Assembly (NCBI GenBank): GCA_021836865.1
Contig: JAKBHH010000003.1
Location: 26,024-90,023, forward strand
Reading direction: 5' to 3'
Length of the DNA stretch: 64,000 nucleotides
Origin: Acidobacteriota bacterium
GTDB lineage: Bacteria > Acidobacteriota > Terriglobia > Terriglobales > Acidobacteriaceae
Shown here in pieces: positions 47,497 to 56,435 of the stretch. Below the pieces are notes generated by a model, which made no database searches, was not told the origin of the DNA, and saw only the letters and a program-made list of their open reading frames with translations. The first letter of the stretch is position 1. Every line of letters starts with the position of its first letter. The position numbers and the translations under genes were made by a program.

Positions 47497-49335
47497 TCAT
47501 CCTCCATGCTCGGGGTTTGCGGCGCGTGATTGAATGCCACCAAGGCGCCTGTAGCGCCGCAGGAAGTTGTCCAGTGCCTTTCGGTCTGCCCCTTTCCCAG
47601 GGAGGATCTGTCCATTGAGCAGGTTTACGTTCTCCGAGGTGACGAATTGGAAGCCTACACCATCTGCACCTGACCAGACGACTTTCGCGAGGACCGAGAG
47701 GGAGTCCCCGTCTTTGGTTCCTTCGCTGTTTTTCAGCTGCAGGTTCATTACGAGTACAGTGTCTCTGAGCCAGCGATCTCTGGTGAGAAGGTACAGGCCG
47801 GTGACACTTATATTTCCTATTCTGTGCGGATGAGGAGGGCCGCCAGTCCAGAAGTAGGCGACGATCTCCGGCGAGCGGAGACGCTCGGCGGCTTTGGGTG
47901 GAGCGTTGAGCCAGCGCAGGAATCGCGACCCAAGCGAAGGCGTCGCTTCGGACGCGGAATCGACTTCCTTCCCCCCATCCAGTTTTTCCCTTGGCACTTC
48001 CCGTCTTTCAGGGTCTCTTCTCGCCCGTGGCATCAGGATTGCCGCCTGTTGCGAAGTGCCTTTCTCAGGAGCAGGCTTCTTACTTTGCGCGCGCTCTTTT
48101 GGCGTATGCGGAGCCGACGCGGCCGGCACTGCGGCTGGTGCTTCCGCAGTTGGAACGACGACTGCGGGTGCGACTGGTTCAGGTACGGCAACGACGGCCT
48201 TCTCCGACGCGGGTCCGGCTTGCGTCGGAGTGATTGGGGCCGGTGTGTCCGCGGTTGCCGCAGCCGGATCGGGGGCTGCCTCGACGACGGCAGGCTTGAC
48301 TGGCGTGGCCTCGATTTCGGCCGGAGTTTCCGTTGACTGAACAACAAAAGCTGTGCCTACTGGCCCTGGAACGGCAATCACCCGCTTCAACGGCGCGGAT
48401 GGAGATCGCGCAGGAGTGGGTAGGGCCGGGTTGACGGCGGCTTGAGCAGCCGCAACGGGTGTGGATGGCTGCGGTGCTTCAATCGGAGGCTCAACTTGCG
48501 CGGGGTTGACCGGAGCGATTGCTACAGGTTCGATCGGCTCCGTTGCAACTTCGCCTGGAGCGGCTTCATCAGGGGAGGTCGGAGCCTGCATGACCTCAGG
48601 AGGGGCGACGGCACCGAGAGATTCTTGCGCCGGAGACGCTTGTTCGGGGTTGATAGGCGCGGAGGATGACGGGGCCGGAGCGGGACTTGCAGCAGAGATT
48701 GAGACCGGGACGGCCACGGCGCTTCGCCGTCGGTTGGCGATCCAGCGCTTGATCTGTGAAATCCGAGAGAGGCCGTCTTCAGGAGCCGATGCGGCCTTTT
48801 CTTCTTCCTGTTCACCTGTCGCGGAGGGTGGAGGCGTAGAGAATTGCAGGCCTAGTACCGATTTGGACCGGTCGATTGACGACGCGGACTGAGTTCCGGC
48901 GGCGGCTTGAGCGTCCAGCTTTGCCCGAGCACGCTGCGCTGATTTCGCCTCCCGCGAAGACTCCGGCTGCGTCTCCGCTAACGACCATATAATGAGTTCA
49001 TCTCCGGGCTGGGTCTGCGTCGCCGTGATCGTGCGGGGCGGAAGCGCAAGAGCACTGGCCACTTGCTCCGCTGGCCGTTTAGAGGAAGGGTTCGGGAATG
49101 ACTCAACGCTGATCACGCGGTAGTCCCGATCCAGACACACCAGGTCGAACACCAGGAGAGAATGTCCCACTGGAAGATCAATGTACGGGGAGAGCCAGAG
49201 TCCCGACTGCGAATTGTCCGCAAGGCTTTGAATTTGCTGGTTGCTGGACTGATTCAGAACGTCGACCGCAGCAATCCGCAGGCTGAGAAAGCTACCCTGG
49301 GTTCTGTTGTATGCGCAGTATTTCCTGCTTTCCAT
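47497..49335 (-). CDS. DUF192-like and PilZ-domain protein with long Ala/Pro linker
   Basis: About 612 residues from ATG 49335 (GGGAG upstream; the track ORF starts 16 codons earlier). Residues 1-125 look like DUF192 (SGLWLSPYIDLPVGHSLLVFDLVCLDRDYRVISV, QPGDELIIWS). A low-complexity Ala/Pro/Val/Glu linker covers about residues 200-460. A PilZ-type domain follows (HRIGNISVTGLYLLTRDRWLRDTVLVMNLQL, VVWSGADGVGFQF). PilZ domains often bind cyclic di-GMP, but the RxxxR and DxSxxG motifs are not clear here, so binding is uncertain. No secretion signal is seen. Confidence 0.75.
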   Translation of the reverse strand: MESRKYCAYNRTQGSFLSLRIAAVDVLNQSSNQQIQSLADNSQSGLWLSPYIDLPVGHSLLVFDLVCLDRDYRVISVESFPNPSSKRPAEQVASALALPPRTITATQTQPGDELIIWSLAETQPESSREAKSAQRARAKLDAQAAAGTQSASSIDRSKSVLGLQFSTPPPSATGEQEEEKAASAPEDGLSRISQIKRWIANRRRSAVAVPVSISAASPAPAPSSSAPINPEQASPAQESLGAVAPPEVMQAPTSPDEAAPGEVATEPIEPVAIAPVNPAQVEPPIEAPQPSTPVAAAQAAVNPALPTPARSPSAPLKRVIAVPGPVGTAFVVQSTETPAEIEATPVKPAVVEAAPDPAAATADTPAPITPTQAGPASEKAVVAVPEPVAPAVVVPTAEAPAAVPAASAPHTPKERAQSKKPAPEKGTSQQAAILMPRARRDPERREVPREKLDGGKEVDSASEATPSLGSRFLRWLNAPPKAAERLRSPEIVAYFWTGGPPHPHRIGNISVTGLYLLTRDRWLRDTVLVMNLQLKNSEGTKDGDSLSVLAKVVWSGADGVGFQFVTSENVNLLNGQILPGKGADRKALDNFLRRYRRLGGIQSRAANPEHGG

Positions 49336-49584
49336 ACGCTCCCGCTTTTTTATACGTACTCGCTGGACTGCAAAGGGCCTCAACTAGGGGTCAACCCCAA
49401 GCCTAGCAGACAGAAGGACAAGCACGAAAAGTACCAAAGTAAGTGATGCGCAAGACCTTTGGTGAAGCGGAGCTTACGCTGCCGCGAAGGGATCGAGCAG
49501 CAAAACTATGTCCCTCCTGCGTTGCTTTGCGGCGAATGGGGCGCATTCTCGCGCACACGCAACGAAATGCCCTAAGCTAGAGGC

Positions 49585-50613
49585 ATGAACGACATAACGC
49601 GGGGCGGAGCGGAGGGCGAGGTTTTTGACTTGCTCGTTGTGGGTGCGGGGCCGACAGGGCTGGCGTGCGCGATTGAGGCGCAAAAGGCGGGCTTCAAGGC
49701 GGTGCTGGTGGACAAGGGCTGCATCTGCAACTCGCTCTTCCATTACCCGTCGCACATGACATTTTTCACAACCTCGGAATTGCTGGAGATTGGCGACATT
49801 CCCTTTCCCAGTCCGAATGCGAAGCCTACGCGCAATGAGGCCTTGCAGTACTACCGGCAGGTGGCAGCGCACTACAAGCTGGACGTACGGCAATTTCTTC
49901 GCGTAGAGGGGGTGACGGGCTCGGATGGCGACTTCGCGGTACATATGGTGGACCGGTTTGCGCGCCATAGCGAATTGAAGGCCCGAAAGCTCGCGATTGC
50001 CACCGGCTACTATGATTTGCCCAACATGATGGGGATTCCGGGCGAGAATCTGAGCAAGGTGCATCACTACTACGACGATCCGCACCCCTATTTTGGGCTG
50101 GATGTCGCGGTCGTGGGCGGCAAGAATTCGGCGGCGATTGCGGCGCTGGAACTGTGGCGTCATGGAGCCCGAGTGACGCTGGTGCATCGCGACCCGGAGC
50201 TGCATCGGCATGTGAAGTACTGGATCAAGCCGGACATTGAAAACCGCATCAAGGCAGGCGAGATCAAGGCGTACTTCAACTCGCACCTGGCGGAAGTGAC
50301 ACCGGACTCCGTGGTTCTGAAGACCCCGGATGGCATCAAATCACTGAAGAACGACTTTGTGTTTGCCATGACGGGCTATCATCCCGACTTCGCATTTCTT
50401 GAGGGCCTGGGTGTGCACTCTGAAGGGGCAGACAAGTTGCCCGTCTATAACCCTGAGACCCTGGAAAGCAATGTGCCGGGGATCTATCTGGCTGGTGTGA
50501 TTGTGGCGGGCTCGCGAACGAATGAGATTTTCATTGAGAATGGGCGGTTTCACGGACGGCAGATCGCGCGCGGGCTGGCTGTGGCGTTGGCGTCAGGTGG
50601 GCAGAGCGTATAG
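49585..50613 (+). CDS. YpdA/Bdr-family FAD-dependent disulfide reductase
   Basis: A 342-residue thioredoxin-reductase-like flavoprotein. FAD motif VVGAGPTGLACAIEAQ (residues 18-33) and NADPH motif VAVVGGKNSAAIAALEL are clear. KGCICNSLFHYPSHMTFFTTSELLEIGDIPF and VIVAGSRTNEIFIENGRFHG match the YpdA/Bdr family, which reduces bacillithiol disulfide in Firmicutes. It lacks the CxxC of thioredoxin reductase, as expected for Bdr. No bshABC genes are in the window. A kinase gene follows 57 bases later. Confidence 0.9.
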   Translation: MNDITRGGAEGEVFDLLVVGAGPTGLACAIEAQKAGFKAVLVDKGCICNSLFHYPSHMTFFTTSELLEIGDIPFPSPNAKPTRNEALQYYRQVAAHYKLDVRQFLRVEGVTGSDGDFAVHMVDRFARHSELKARKLAIATGYYDLPNMMGIPGENLSKVHHYYDDPHPYFGLDVAVVGGKNSAAIAALELWRHGARVTLVHRDPELHRHVKYWIKPDIENRIKAGEIKAYFNSHLAEVTPDSVVLKTPDGIKSLKNDFVFAMTGYHPDFAFLEGLGVHSEGADKLPVYNPETLESNVPGIYLAGVIVAGSRTNEIFIENGRFHGRQIARGLAVALASGGQSV

Positions 50614-50670
50614 GGCGAGGCGCGACGGATTTTTGGACTGAGGCGTGCGAGGGGTCGGGAGGTTGTCAAG

Positions 50671-52551
50671 GTGCGAATGCGACTTTGGCCGAGGTCGATA
50701 CGCTGGCAGATGCTGGCTGGACTGGTGCTGTTGGAAGCCCTGTCGATTGGCCTGTTCGCAGTGTTGCTGATTCACCGGCAGGCGCGCGAGGTGCATGAGC
50801 GTGCGCGACTGAGGCTCGGGCATCAGGCGACTTCCATGGCCCTGCAGGCACGGGAAGCGCTGCGGCAGGAGCGGCCGGGCTGGGTGGGGCTTTCGGTCAC
50901 GATGATGGGCGAGACGCCGGGCGTGGCGCGCGCGATCGTCACGGACGCGGTGGGCAACGTGCTGTTTGCGAGCGCGGGCGAGGCCGAGGAGATGCGGCTG
51001 GACTCCGCCGAGCGCGCGGAGATTCCCTTGAGGAACCCCCGCGAGGCGACGGTGTTTACGTTTGCCGGTAACCGGATGGAGAGCGTGGACGCAATCTATA
51101 CGGGAAGCGACCTGCGCGGCTATGCGTGGGTGGAGACGGACCGGGCATGGGACTACGAGCAACTGAACACCATTGAACGGGGTACGGTGATCTTTGGGAT
51201 CACCTGGATTGTGGCGTCTGTACTGCTCGTGTTGCTGGTCGCGAGGGCGATTTCACGGCCGTTGGCGGTTCTGCACCGCGGGACGCGCGCGCTGATGGAT
51301 GCGCCGGACAGCGGTAGAAACTTTCCGCTCCCGGTGACGGTACATAACGAGTTTGGCGACCTGATTGAGGCGTTCAACCGGATGGTGGCCTCGATCAAGG
51401 AGCAGCGCGCCGGCCTCAACAACACGCTTTCCCTGCTGGACTCGATGCTGGCAAATGCGCCGATCGGGCTGGCGTTTTTTGATCGCAGTTGCCGGTTTGT
51501 ACGGGTGAACGATGTATTTGCAGGGATGACGGGCGTGCCGCTGAACAGCCACCTGGGCCGCACGCTGCCTGAGCTGGTGCCTGTACCGGTGGCGCAACAG
51601 CTGGAAGAGGCTGTGCAGCGGGTCTTTGTCGCCGGCGAGCCGGTGCGCGATGTGGAGCTGAGTGGGAAGCGCGGACGGCTGAACCTTCCATGGACTTGGC
51701 TGGTGAGTGCCTACCCGGTGCGCACGCAACCCGATGAGGTGCGCTGGGCAGGCGTGATTGTGCTGGATGCAACCGAGCGCAAGCGGGGAGAGGAGGCGCT
51801 GCGAAGGACTGAGAAGCTGGCGGCGACGGGAAGGTTGGCGGCCTCGATTGCACATGAGATCAACAATCCACTGGAAGCGGTGACGAACCTGCTGTTTATG
51901 CTGAAGAACTATTGCAACCTGGAGGCTCCTGCGCTGGAATATGCCGCGATGGCGGAGCACGAGGTGAAGCGGATCGCGGAGATTACCCAGCAGACGCTCC
52001 GGTTTTACCGTCAATCGACGCTGCCGGCACGCGCCAGCATGAGTGAGCTTCTGGATTCGATTCTGAATCTCTACCATGTGCGGCTGAATACGCTCGGGAT
52101 TACGCTGGTGCGGAAGTACGATCCGGCGCTGGACCTCTACTGCTTTGCGGGCGAGGTGCGGCAGGTGATTGCCAATCTGCTGGTGAACGCAATGGATGCG
52201 ATGCCGGGCGGGGGCATGCTGACGGTGCGTGCGCGGCGCTCGCGGCACTGGACGGCGCCAAGGCAGGAAGGGGTTCGGATCACGATCGCCGACACGGGGT
52301 CCGGCATGGATGCCGAGGTGCGGGCGCGGATCTTCGAGGCGTTTTTTACAACCAAGGATGTGACCGGCACAGGGCTTGGTTTGTGGGTAAGTCACGAGAT
52401 CATCCTGAAGCATCGTGGGCTGGTGCATGTGCGCAGCCGTACGTCCGAGGGCGGAAAGCCGTCAGGGACGGTATTCCAGTTGTTCTTTCCGGACCACCAG
52501 GACCTGTCGGTGCAGCCGGCGCAACCGGCGGTGGTACAGGCAGCGGGTTGA
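50671..52551 (+). CDS. Membrane sensor histidine kinase with HAMP and PAS domains
   Basis: A 626-residue hybrid-free kinase. Helix 1 (MLAGLVLLEALSIGLFAVLLI), a periplasmic sensor (about 38-168), helix 2 (GTVIFGITWIVASVLLVLLVA), HAMP (ISRPLAVLHRGTRAL), PAS (LLDSMLANAPIGLAFFDRSCRFVRVNDVFAGMTG) and a kinase core with His in RLAASIAHEINNPLEAV and ATP boxes LLVNAMDAMPGGG and DTGSGM, GTGLGLWVSHEI. GTG 50671 has GGGAGG upstream. No response-regulator gene is adjacent, so it is an orphan; the signal is unknown. Confidence 0.92.
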   Translation: MRMRLWPRSIRWQMLAGLVLLEALSIGLFAVLLIHRQAREVHERARLRLGHQATSMALQAREALRQERPGWVGLSVTMMGETPGVARAIVTDAVGNVLFASAGEAEEMRLDSAERAEIPLRNPREATVFTFAGNRMESVDAIYTGSDLRGYAWVETDRAWDYEQLNTIERGTVIFGITWIVASVLLVLLVARAISRPLAVLHRGTRALMDAPDSGRNFPLPVTVHNEFGDLIEAFNRMVASIKEQRAGLNNTLSLLDSMLANAPIGLAFFDRSCRFVRVNDVFAGMTGVPLNSHLGRTLPELVPVPVAQQLEEAVQRVFVAGEPVRDVELSGKRGRLNLPWTWLVSAYPVRTQPDEVRWAGVIVLDATERKRGEEALRRTEKLAATGRLAASIAHEINNPLEAVTNLLFMLKNYCNLEAPALEYAAMAEHEVKRIAEITQQTLRFYRQSTLPARASMSELLDSILNLYHVRLNTLGITLVRKYDPALDLYCFAGEVRQVIANLLVNAMDAMPGGGMLTVRARRSRHWTAPRQEGVRITIADTGSGMDAEVRARIFEAFFTTKDVTGTGLGLWVSHEIILKHRGLVHVRSRTSEGGKPSGTVFQLFFPDHQDLSVQPAQPAVVQAAG

Positions 52552-52670
52552 ACCGGGTGGTACGCCGCGGAACTTTTTCAGGCGGGGAGGGTTAGAAAGA
52601 GCAACCGGCTTTGCCGAGGCTCGTCTAAAGAGTGGTAGAGCCGGGAAAAGCACCCAGGAGTGAGAGAGCG

Positions 52671-54074
52671 ATGAATCGGGCGGTGTGGCAGCGAATCTTT
52701 CCGCAAATTCTGGCGTGGACCGCTTTGTTTGTTCTTTGCACGGCGCTGGCGTTGGCCCAGAGCGCTGCACCGGCCGGCGGGCAGCGCACCGACGGGCAGA
52801 TCGAAATGGACGTGGTTCATGCCCTGGATGGCTCGCAGCCGCTGAAGAATGATCTGATTACGGCAGCGACGATCCAGGGCGAAGTGACGCTGTCTGGGAC
52901 GGTGGCGCTGGAGTCGTCAAAGACGCTGGCCGAACAGATTGTGAAGGGTGTGGCGGGCGTGACGGCAGTGCATGACAACCTGAGGGTGGGCAACCCGGCG
53001 AACGATCCGAATGCACAGAACGGTCCGTTGGTGGATTCGAACGATGCAAGCGCCCCGGATACGGGGAATCCAGCACCGTATGCGTCGAGCGAGCCGCAGG
53101 TGACGAATCCTGGTTATCAGCGGCAGAGTCCAGCTCCGCAGTATGGGCAGAACCCGCCGCCTAACTCTGCCCAGAATGGGTATCCCAATAACGGGCCGAG
53201 TCAAGGTCCGAATTACGGCCAGAATCCGGCGTATGGTCAGAATCCAAATTACGGGTATGGGCAGAACCGGTATCCAGGTTACGGACAGAATGGATATTCG
53301 GGCTATGGGCAAAACGGGTACGGCCAACAGCCTTATCGTCAACAGTATGCGCCGCAGCGGCCGCAGTATCAGATTCCCAGCGGTCCTGTGACGGTAGCGG
53401 CGGGCACGCTGATTGAGGTGCGGACGAGCGAGGCGGTCAGCAGCAAGCACGCGACCGAAGGCACGCCGGTGGAGTTCACGGTGATTCGCGATGTAACGGC
53501 GGGTGGTGCGCTGGCGATACCGCGGGGCGCGACGGTGCACGGGGTGGTGACCGCGGTGCGGCAGGCGGGGCAGCTTTCGGGCAGTCCGGAGCTGGCGCTG
53601 CGGCTGACCTCGCTCGACCTGGGAGGGCGAACCTACCCTCTTGACTCCGATCTTTTCAGAGTGAAAGGCCCAAGCAAGACGGGGCGCACGGTTGGGAATG
53701 TGGTGGGTGGCACGCTGGTGGGCGCACTGATCGGCGGGGTCGCCGGCGGCGGTGGCGGGGCGGCAATCGGCGCGGTGGCGGGCGGTACGGTGGGTACGGC
53801 GGCATCCGCCGCGGAGCACGGACCGAATGCGTGGATTCCGTCCGAGGCGCTGGTGACGTTCCATCTGGCAGGGCCGGTGACAGTCAACCCGGTGACCCAA
53901 CAAGAGGCGAACCGGCTGGCAGAGGGGCTGAACCAGGGTGGCCCGAGGCTGCAGCAGCGGGGCGCATATGCGCAGCCATACGGGTATGTAACTCCTTACT
54001 ATTACCCCTATGGCTATGCGCCGGTTTACTATCGGCCGTATTACTACACAGGCGGCTTCTACTACTGGCGCTAA
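52671..54074 (+). CDS. Exported BON-domain protein with Tyr/Gly/Asn/Gln-rich repeats and glycine zipper
   Basis: A 467-residue exported protein. ATG 52671 opens a signal peptide (ILAWTALFVLCTALALAQ) and follows GGAG; the track ORF adds 13 residues. A BON domain spans 40-108 (IEMDVVHALDGSQPLKNDLITAATIQGEVTLSGTV). Residues 146-236 are low-complexity (YGQNP, YGQNGY units). A C-terminal beta region (VAAGTLIEVRTSEAVSS) leads into a glycine-zipper helix (GGTLVGALIGGVAGGGGGAAIGAVAGGTVG). The end is Tyr/Pro rich. BON and glycine-zipper domains imply envelope association. Function unknown. Confidence 0.8.
   Translation: MNRAVWQRIFPQILAWTALFVLCTALALAQSAAPAGGQRTDGQIEMDVVHALDGSQPLKNDLITAATIQGEVTLSGTVALESSKTLAEQIVKGVAGVTAVHDNLRVGNPANDPNAQNGPLVDSNDASAPDTGNPAPYASSEPQVTNPGYQRQSPAPQYGQNPPPNSAQNGYPNNGPSQGPNYGQNPAYGQNPNYGYGQNRYPGYGQNGYSGYGQNGYGQQPYRQQYAPQRPQYQIPSGPVTVAAGTLIEVRTSEAVSSKHATEGTPVEFTVIRDVTAGGALAIPRGATVHGVVTAVRQAGQLSGSPELALRLTSLDLGGRTYPLDSDLFRVKGPSKTGRTVGNVVGGTLVGALIGGVAGGGGGAAIGAVAGGTVGTAASAAEHGPNAWIPSEALVTFHLAGPVTVNPVTQQEANRLAEGLNQGGPRLQQRGAYAQPYGYVTPYYYPYGYAPVYYRPYYYTGGFYYWR
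53106..53378 (+). repeat. Tyr/Gly/Asn/Gln-rich low-complexity repeat (YGQN units)
   Basis: Tandem imperfect units of YGQNP/YGQNGY (NYGQNPAYGQNPNYGYGQN and on) inside the BON-domain gene, residues 146-236. Encoded without exact DNA repetition, so kept by selection on protein composition. Confidence 0.7.
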
Positions 54075-54333
54075 GGCGGTGCGGCAGGCCGCAACCTGCT
54101 GGGCGGCCGTTGATCGAGCAGAGCACATGCCTTTGCTTTGGGCAGATGGCGGGGCGGTGAAAGGTCTTTGGCCTGAGAGTCTGCGTTGTGCAGTTCGTCT
54201 ATAATTGAGGGGATCGCATCGAGCGAGAACTTCGCAATCGTGGAGAGCGTCAGTTCCCGAGCCGGCATTGTGTGCCGGCTGGACAGCTGGCAATCCACGC
54301 CGCGCATAGAGAGTTGAAGGCTCAAGTCCATCC

Positions 54334-56307
54334 ATGATTCGTTTCCTGCAAAAAGACAATCGCCTGACGAAGGCACTGTTTGTCGTCATCATCGCCGCCG
54401 CATCGGTGTCGATGGTGGTTTACCTGATCCCCGGACTGACGGGGATGGGCGCCAGTTCCTCGGACACGTTCGCGGTGGTGTATCCGCACTGGTACAGCCG
54501 CTTTCTTTCAACGGGCGACGCAATCAGTCAGCAGAAGGTTGAGCAGCTGGCGACGGAGCGGGTGCAGCAGCAGTATCCGCAGTATGCCAGCAATCCAATG
54601 ATTTTGAGCCTGATTGAGCCGCAGGTGGGTCAGCAACTGGTGCAGCAGCAGATCATGCTGGACGAGGCGGAAAGACTGGGCATTTATGCCGACAGCAACG
54701 ACGTGCGGCAGTATCTTGAGACGGGAGCGCCGGCCACAGTGTTGTTCCCGAACGGGAAATTTGTCGGCGATCAGCAGTATGCCGCGATCATTGCCAGCCG
54801 CTTCAACATCTCCGTCGAGGAGTTTGAGAAGAGCGTCCGGCAGGACATCATCGTTCGCCGCCTGGAGGCGCTGATAACGGCGGGTGTGACGGTGAGCGAC
54901 CAGGAAGTGCGCGCTGCTTACCGCAAGAGCAATGTAAAAATCAAGTTTGACTATGCGGTGCTCTCAGCCGATGACCTGCAGAAGCAGATCAATCCGACAG
55001 ATGCAGAACTGGAAGCATTCTTCAAGAAGAACGCCGCGCGGTATGCTCACGCGGTGCCGGAAGGGCGCACGATAACCTACTTTGCATTCAGTGCGGACCA
55101 GGTGCCGGGCGGAGTTCCTCAGCCGACGCAGCAGGATATTCAGCAGTACTACACGGCGCACCAGTCCGAGTACACGATGCCGGAGCAGGCGCGGGCGCGT
55201 CACATCCTGATCAAGGTAAATCCCGGCGCGGATGCGAAGACGGATGCGGCGGCGAAGGCGAAGGCCGAAAGCATTTTGAAGCAGATTCAGGGCGGCGCAA
55301 GCTTTGCCGAGCTGGCTAAGAAGTACTCAGACGACCCCGGCAGCAAGGACTCGGGCGGCGAACTCGGCTTCGCGCAGCGCGGGCGGATGGTGCCGGAGTT
55401 TGACCAGGCGATCTTTGCGCAGCCGATTGGCCAGTACGCGATTGTGAAGACGCAGTACGGTTACCACATTGTTCAGGTGGAAGAGCGACAGGCCGCACAC
55501 ACGCAGCCTCTAAGCGAAGTGGCGCCGACGATCCAGGCGACGCTGGTGCGCGAGAAGTCGGCTGCGGCGCAGGAGAACTATGCACGGACGCTTACCTCAG
55601 AGGCAATCAAGAGCGGCCTGCAGAAGACGGCCGAGGCGCATCACCTGCAACTGGTGACGACGCCGCCGATCAATGAACAAGGGGTGATCGCCGCGTTGCC
55701 GGACAGCTCGCAACTGCTGGCGAAGGCCTTCCAGTCCAAGCAGGGCGACCCGGCGCAGTATGCGACTACGGGCGAAGGCTATGCGGTGTTCCAGGTGACG
55801 GGAGTGTCGGCCGCCCATGCGCCGACGTTTGCGGACTGGAAGAGCCATGTGCTGGATGACTATCGGAGCGAGCAACTGCCGAGCTTGCTGGCGCAGAAGA
55901 CCGCCGAGCTGGCGGCAAAGGCAAAAGCCGAAAACGACCTGGCGAAGGCTGCTAAAGAGATGGGCGCGCAAGTAAAGACTAGCGACGAGGTGAAGGAGGC
56001 CGACCAGGTGCCCGATATCGGCGCACTGGGCCAGGTAGCTCCGCAACTGTTTGATTTGGCGCCGGGCGCGATCAGCGGGCCGATCAACGCGGGTCGCACG
56101 GGCGTGGTGGCCAGGCTGGTGGACAAGCAGGAGCCGACGGCTGCTGAGATCCAGCAGAGCTTTGACCAGATGCGCGACCAGATGCTTGAGCAGCGCCGCA
56201 ACGACGCCTTCCAGGTATTTGCCAGCGATGTGATCAACAGCTACAAGAAGCGCAAGCTGGTGCAGATCAACGCCAAGCCACAGTCGCCGATGATGCCCGG
56301 CCAGTAG
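54334..56307 (+). CDS. PpiD/SurA-like periplasmic peptidyl-prolyl isomerase
   Basis: A 657-residue folding helper anchored by one N-terminal helix (ALFVVIIAAASVSMVVYLIPGLTG). A SurA_N-type helical region (about 40-210) is followed by a parvulin domain (about 285-390: ARHILIKVNPG, GASFAELAKKYSDDPGSKDSGGELGFAQRGRMVPEFDQAIFAQPIGQ, YGYHIVQVEER). A second degenerate parvulin-like part lies at the C-terminus. It would assist folding of outer-membrane proteins in the periplasm. An 8-base inverted repeat (54260-54280) lies upstream and a terminator follows. Confidence 0.9.
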   Translation: MIRFLQKDNRLTKALFVVIIAAASVSMVVYLIPGLTGMGASSSDTFAVVYPHWYSRFLSTGDAISQQKVEQLATERVQQQYPQYASNPMILSLIEPQVGQQLVQQQIMLDEAERLGIYADSNDVRQYLETGAPATVLFPNGKFVGDQQYAAIIASRFNISVEEFEKSVRQDIIVRRLEALITAGVTVSDQEVRAAYRKSNVKIKFDYAVLSADDLQKQINPTDAELEAFFKKNAARYAHAVPEGRTITYFAFSADQVPGGVPQPTQQDIQQYYTAHQSEYTMPEQARARHILIKVNPGADAKTDAAAKAKAESILKQIQGGASFAELAKKYSDDPGSKDSGGELGFAQRGRMVPEFDQAIFAQPIGQYAIVKTQYGYHIVQVEERQAAHTQPLSEVAPTIQATLVREKSAAAQENYARTLTSEAIKSGLQKTAEAHHLQLVTTPPINEQGVIAALPDSSQLLAKAFQSKQGDPAQYATTGEGYAVFQVTGVSAAHAPTFADWKSHVLDDYRSEQLPSLLAQKTAELAAKAKAENDLAKAAKEMGAQVKTSDEVKEADQVPDIGALGQVAPQLFDLAPGAISGPINAGRTGVVARLVDKQEPTAAEIQQSFDQMRDQMLEQRRNDAFQVFASDVINSYKKRKLVQINAKPQSPMMPGQ

Positions 56308-56331
56308 GCAGGCATTTTTGTGAGCAGTTCA

Positions 56332-56366
56332 AGGCCCCGCGATCCATGGAGATTGCGGGGCTTTTT
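56332..56366 (+). terminator. Rho-independent terminator of the ppiD-like gene
   Basis: GCCCCGC / GCGGGGC stem with a 14-base loop followed by TTTTT, about 25 bases after the stop codon. Confidence 0.8.
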
Positions 56367-56435
56367 CAGGCTGGAAATGTCCGCCGGATCGCGATCGCCA
56401 TCTGGCACAATTAGGACTACGGAGAAGAGGCTGAA

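Noticed and set aside
51253-52428. 391-codon minus-strand ORF
   Set aside because: Antisense to the PAS histidine kinase, with no motif.
52917-54392. 491-codon minus-strand ORF, Arg/Ile/Leu-rich
   Set aside because: A shadow of the BON/glycine-zipper gene; the repetitive RI..LPI pattern mirrors the YGQN repeat.
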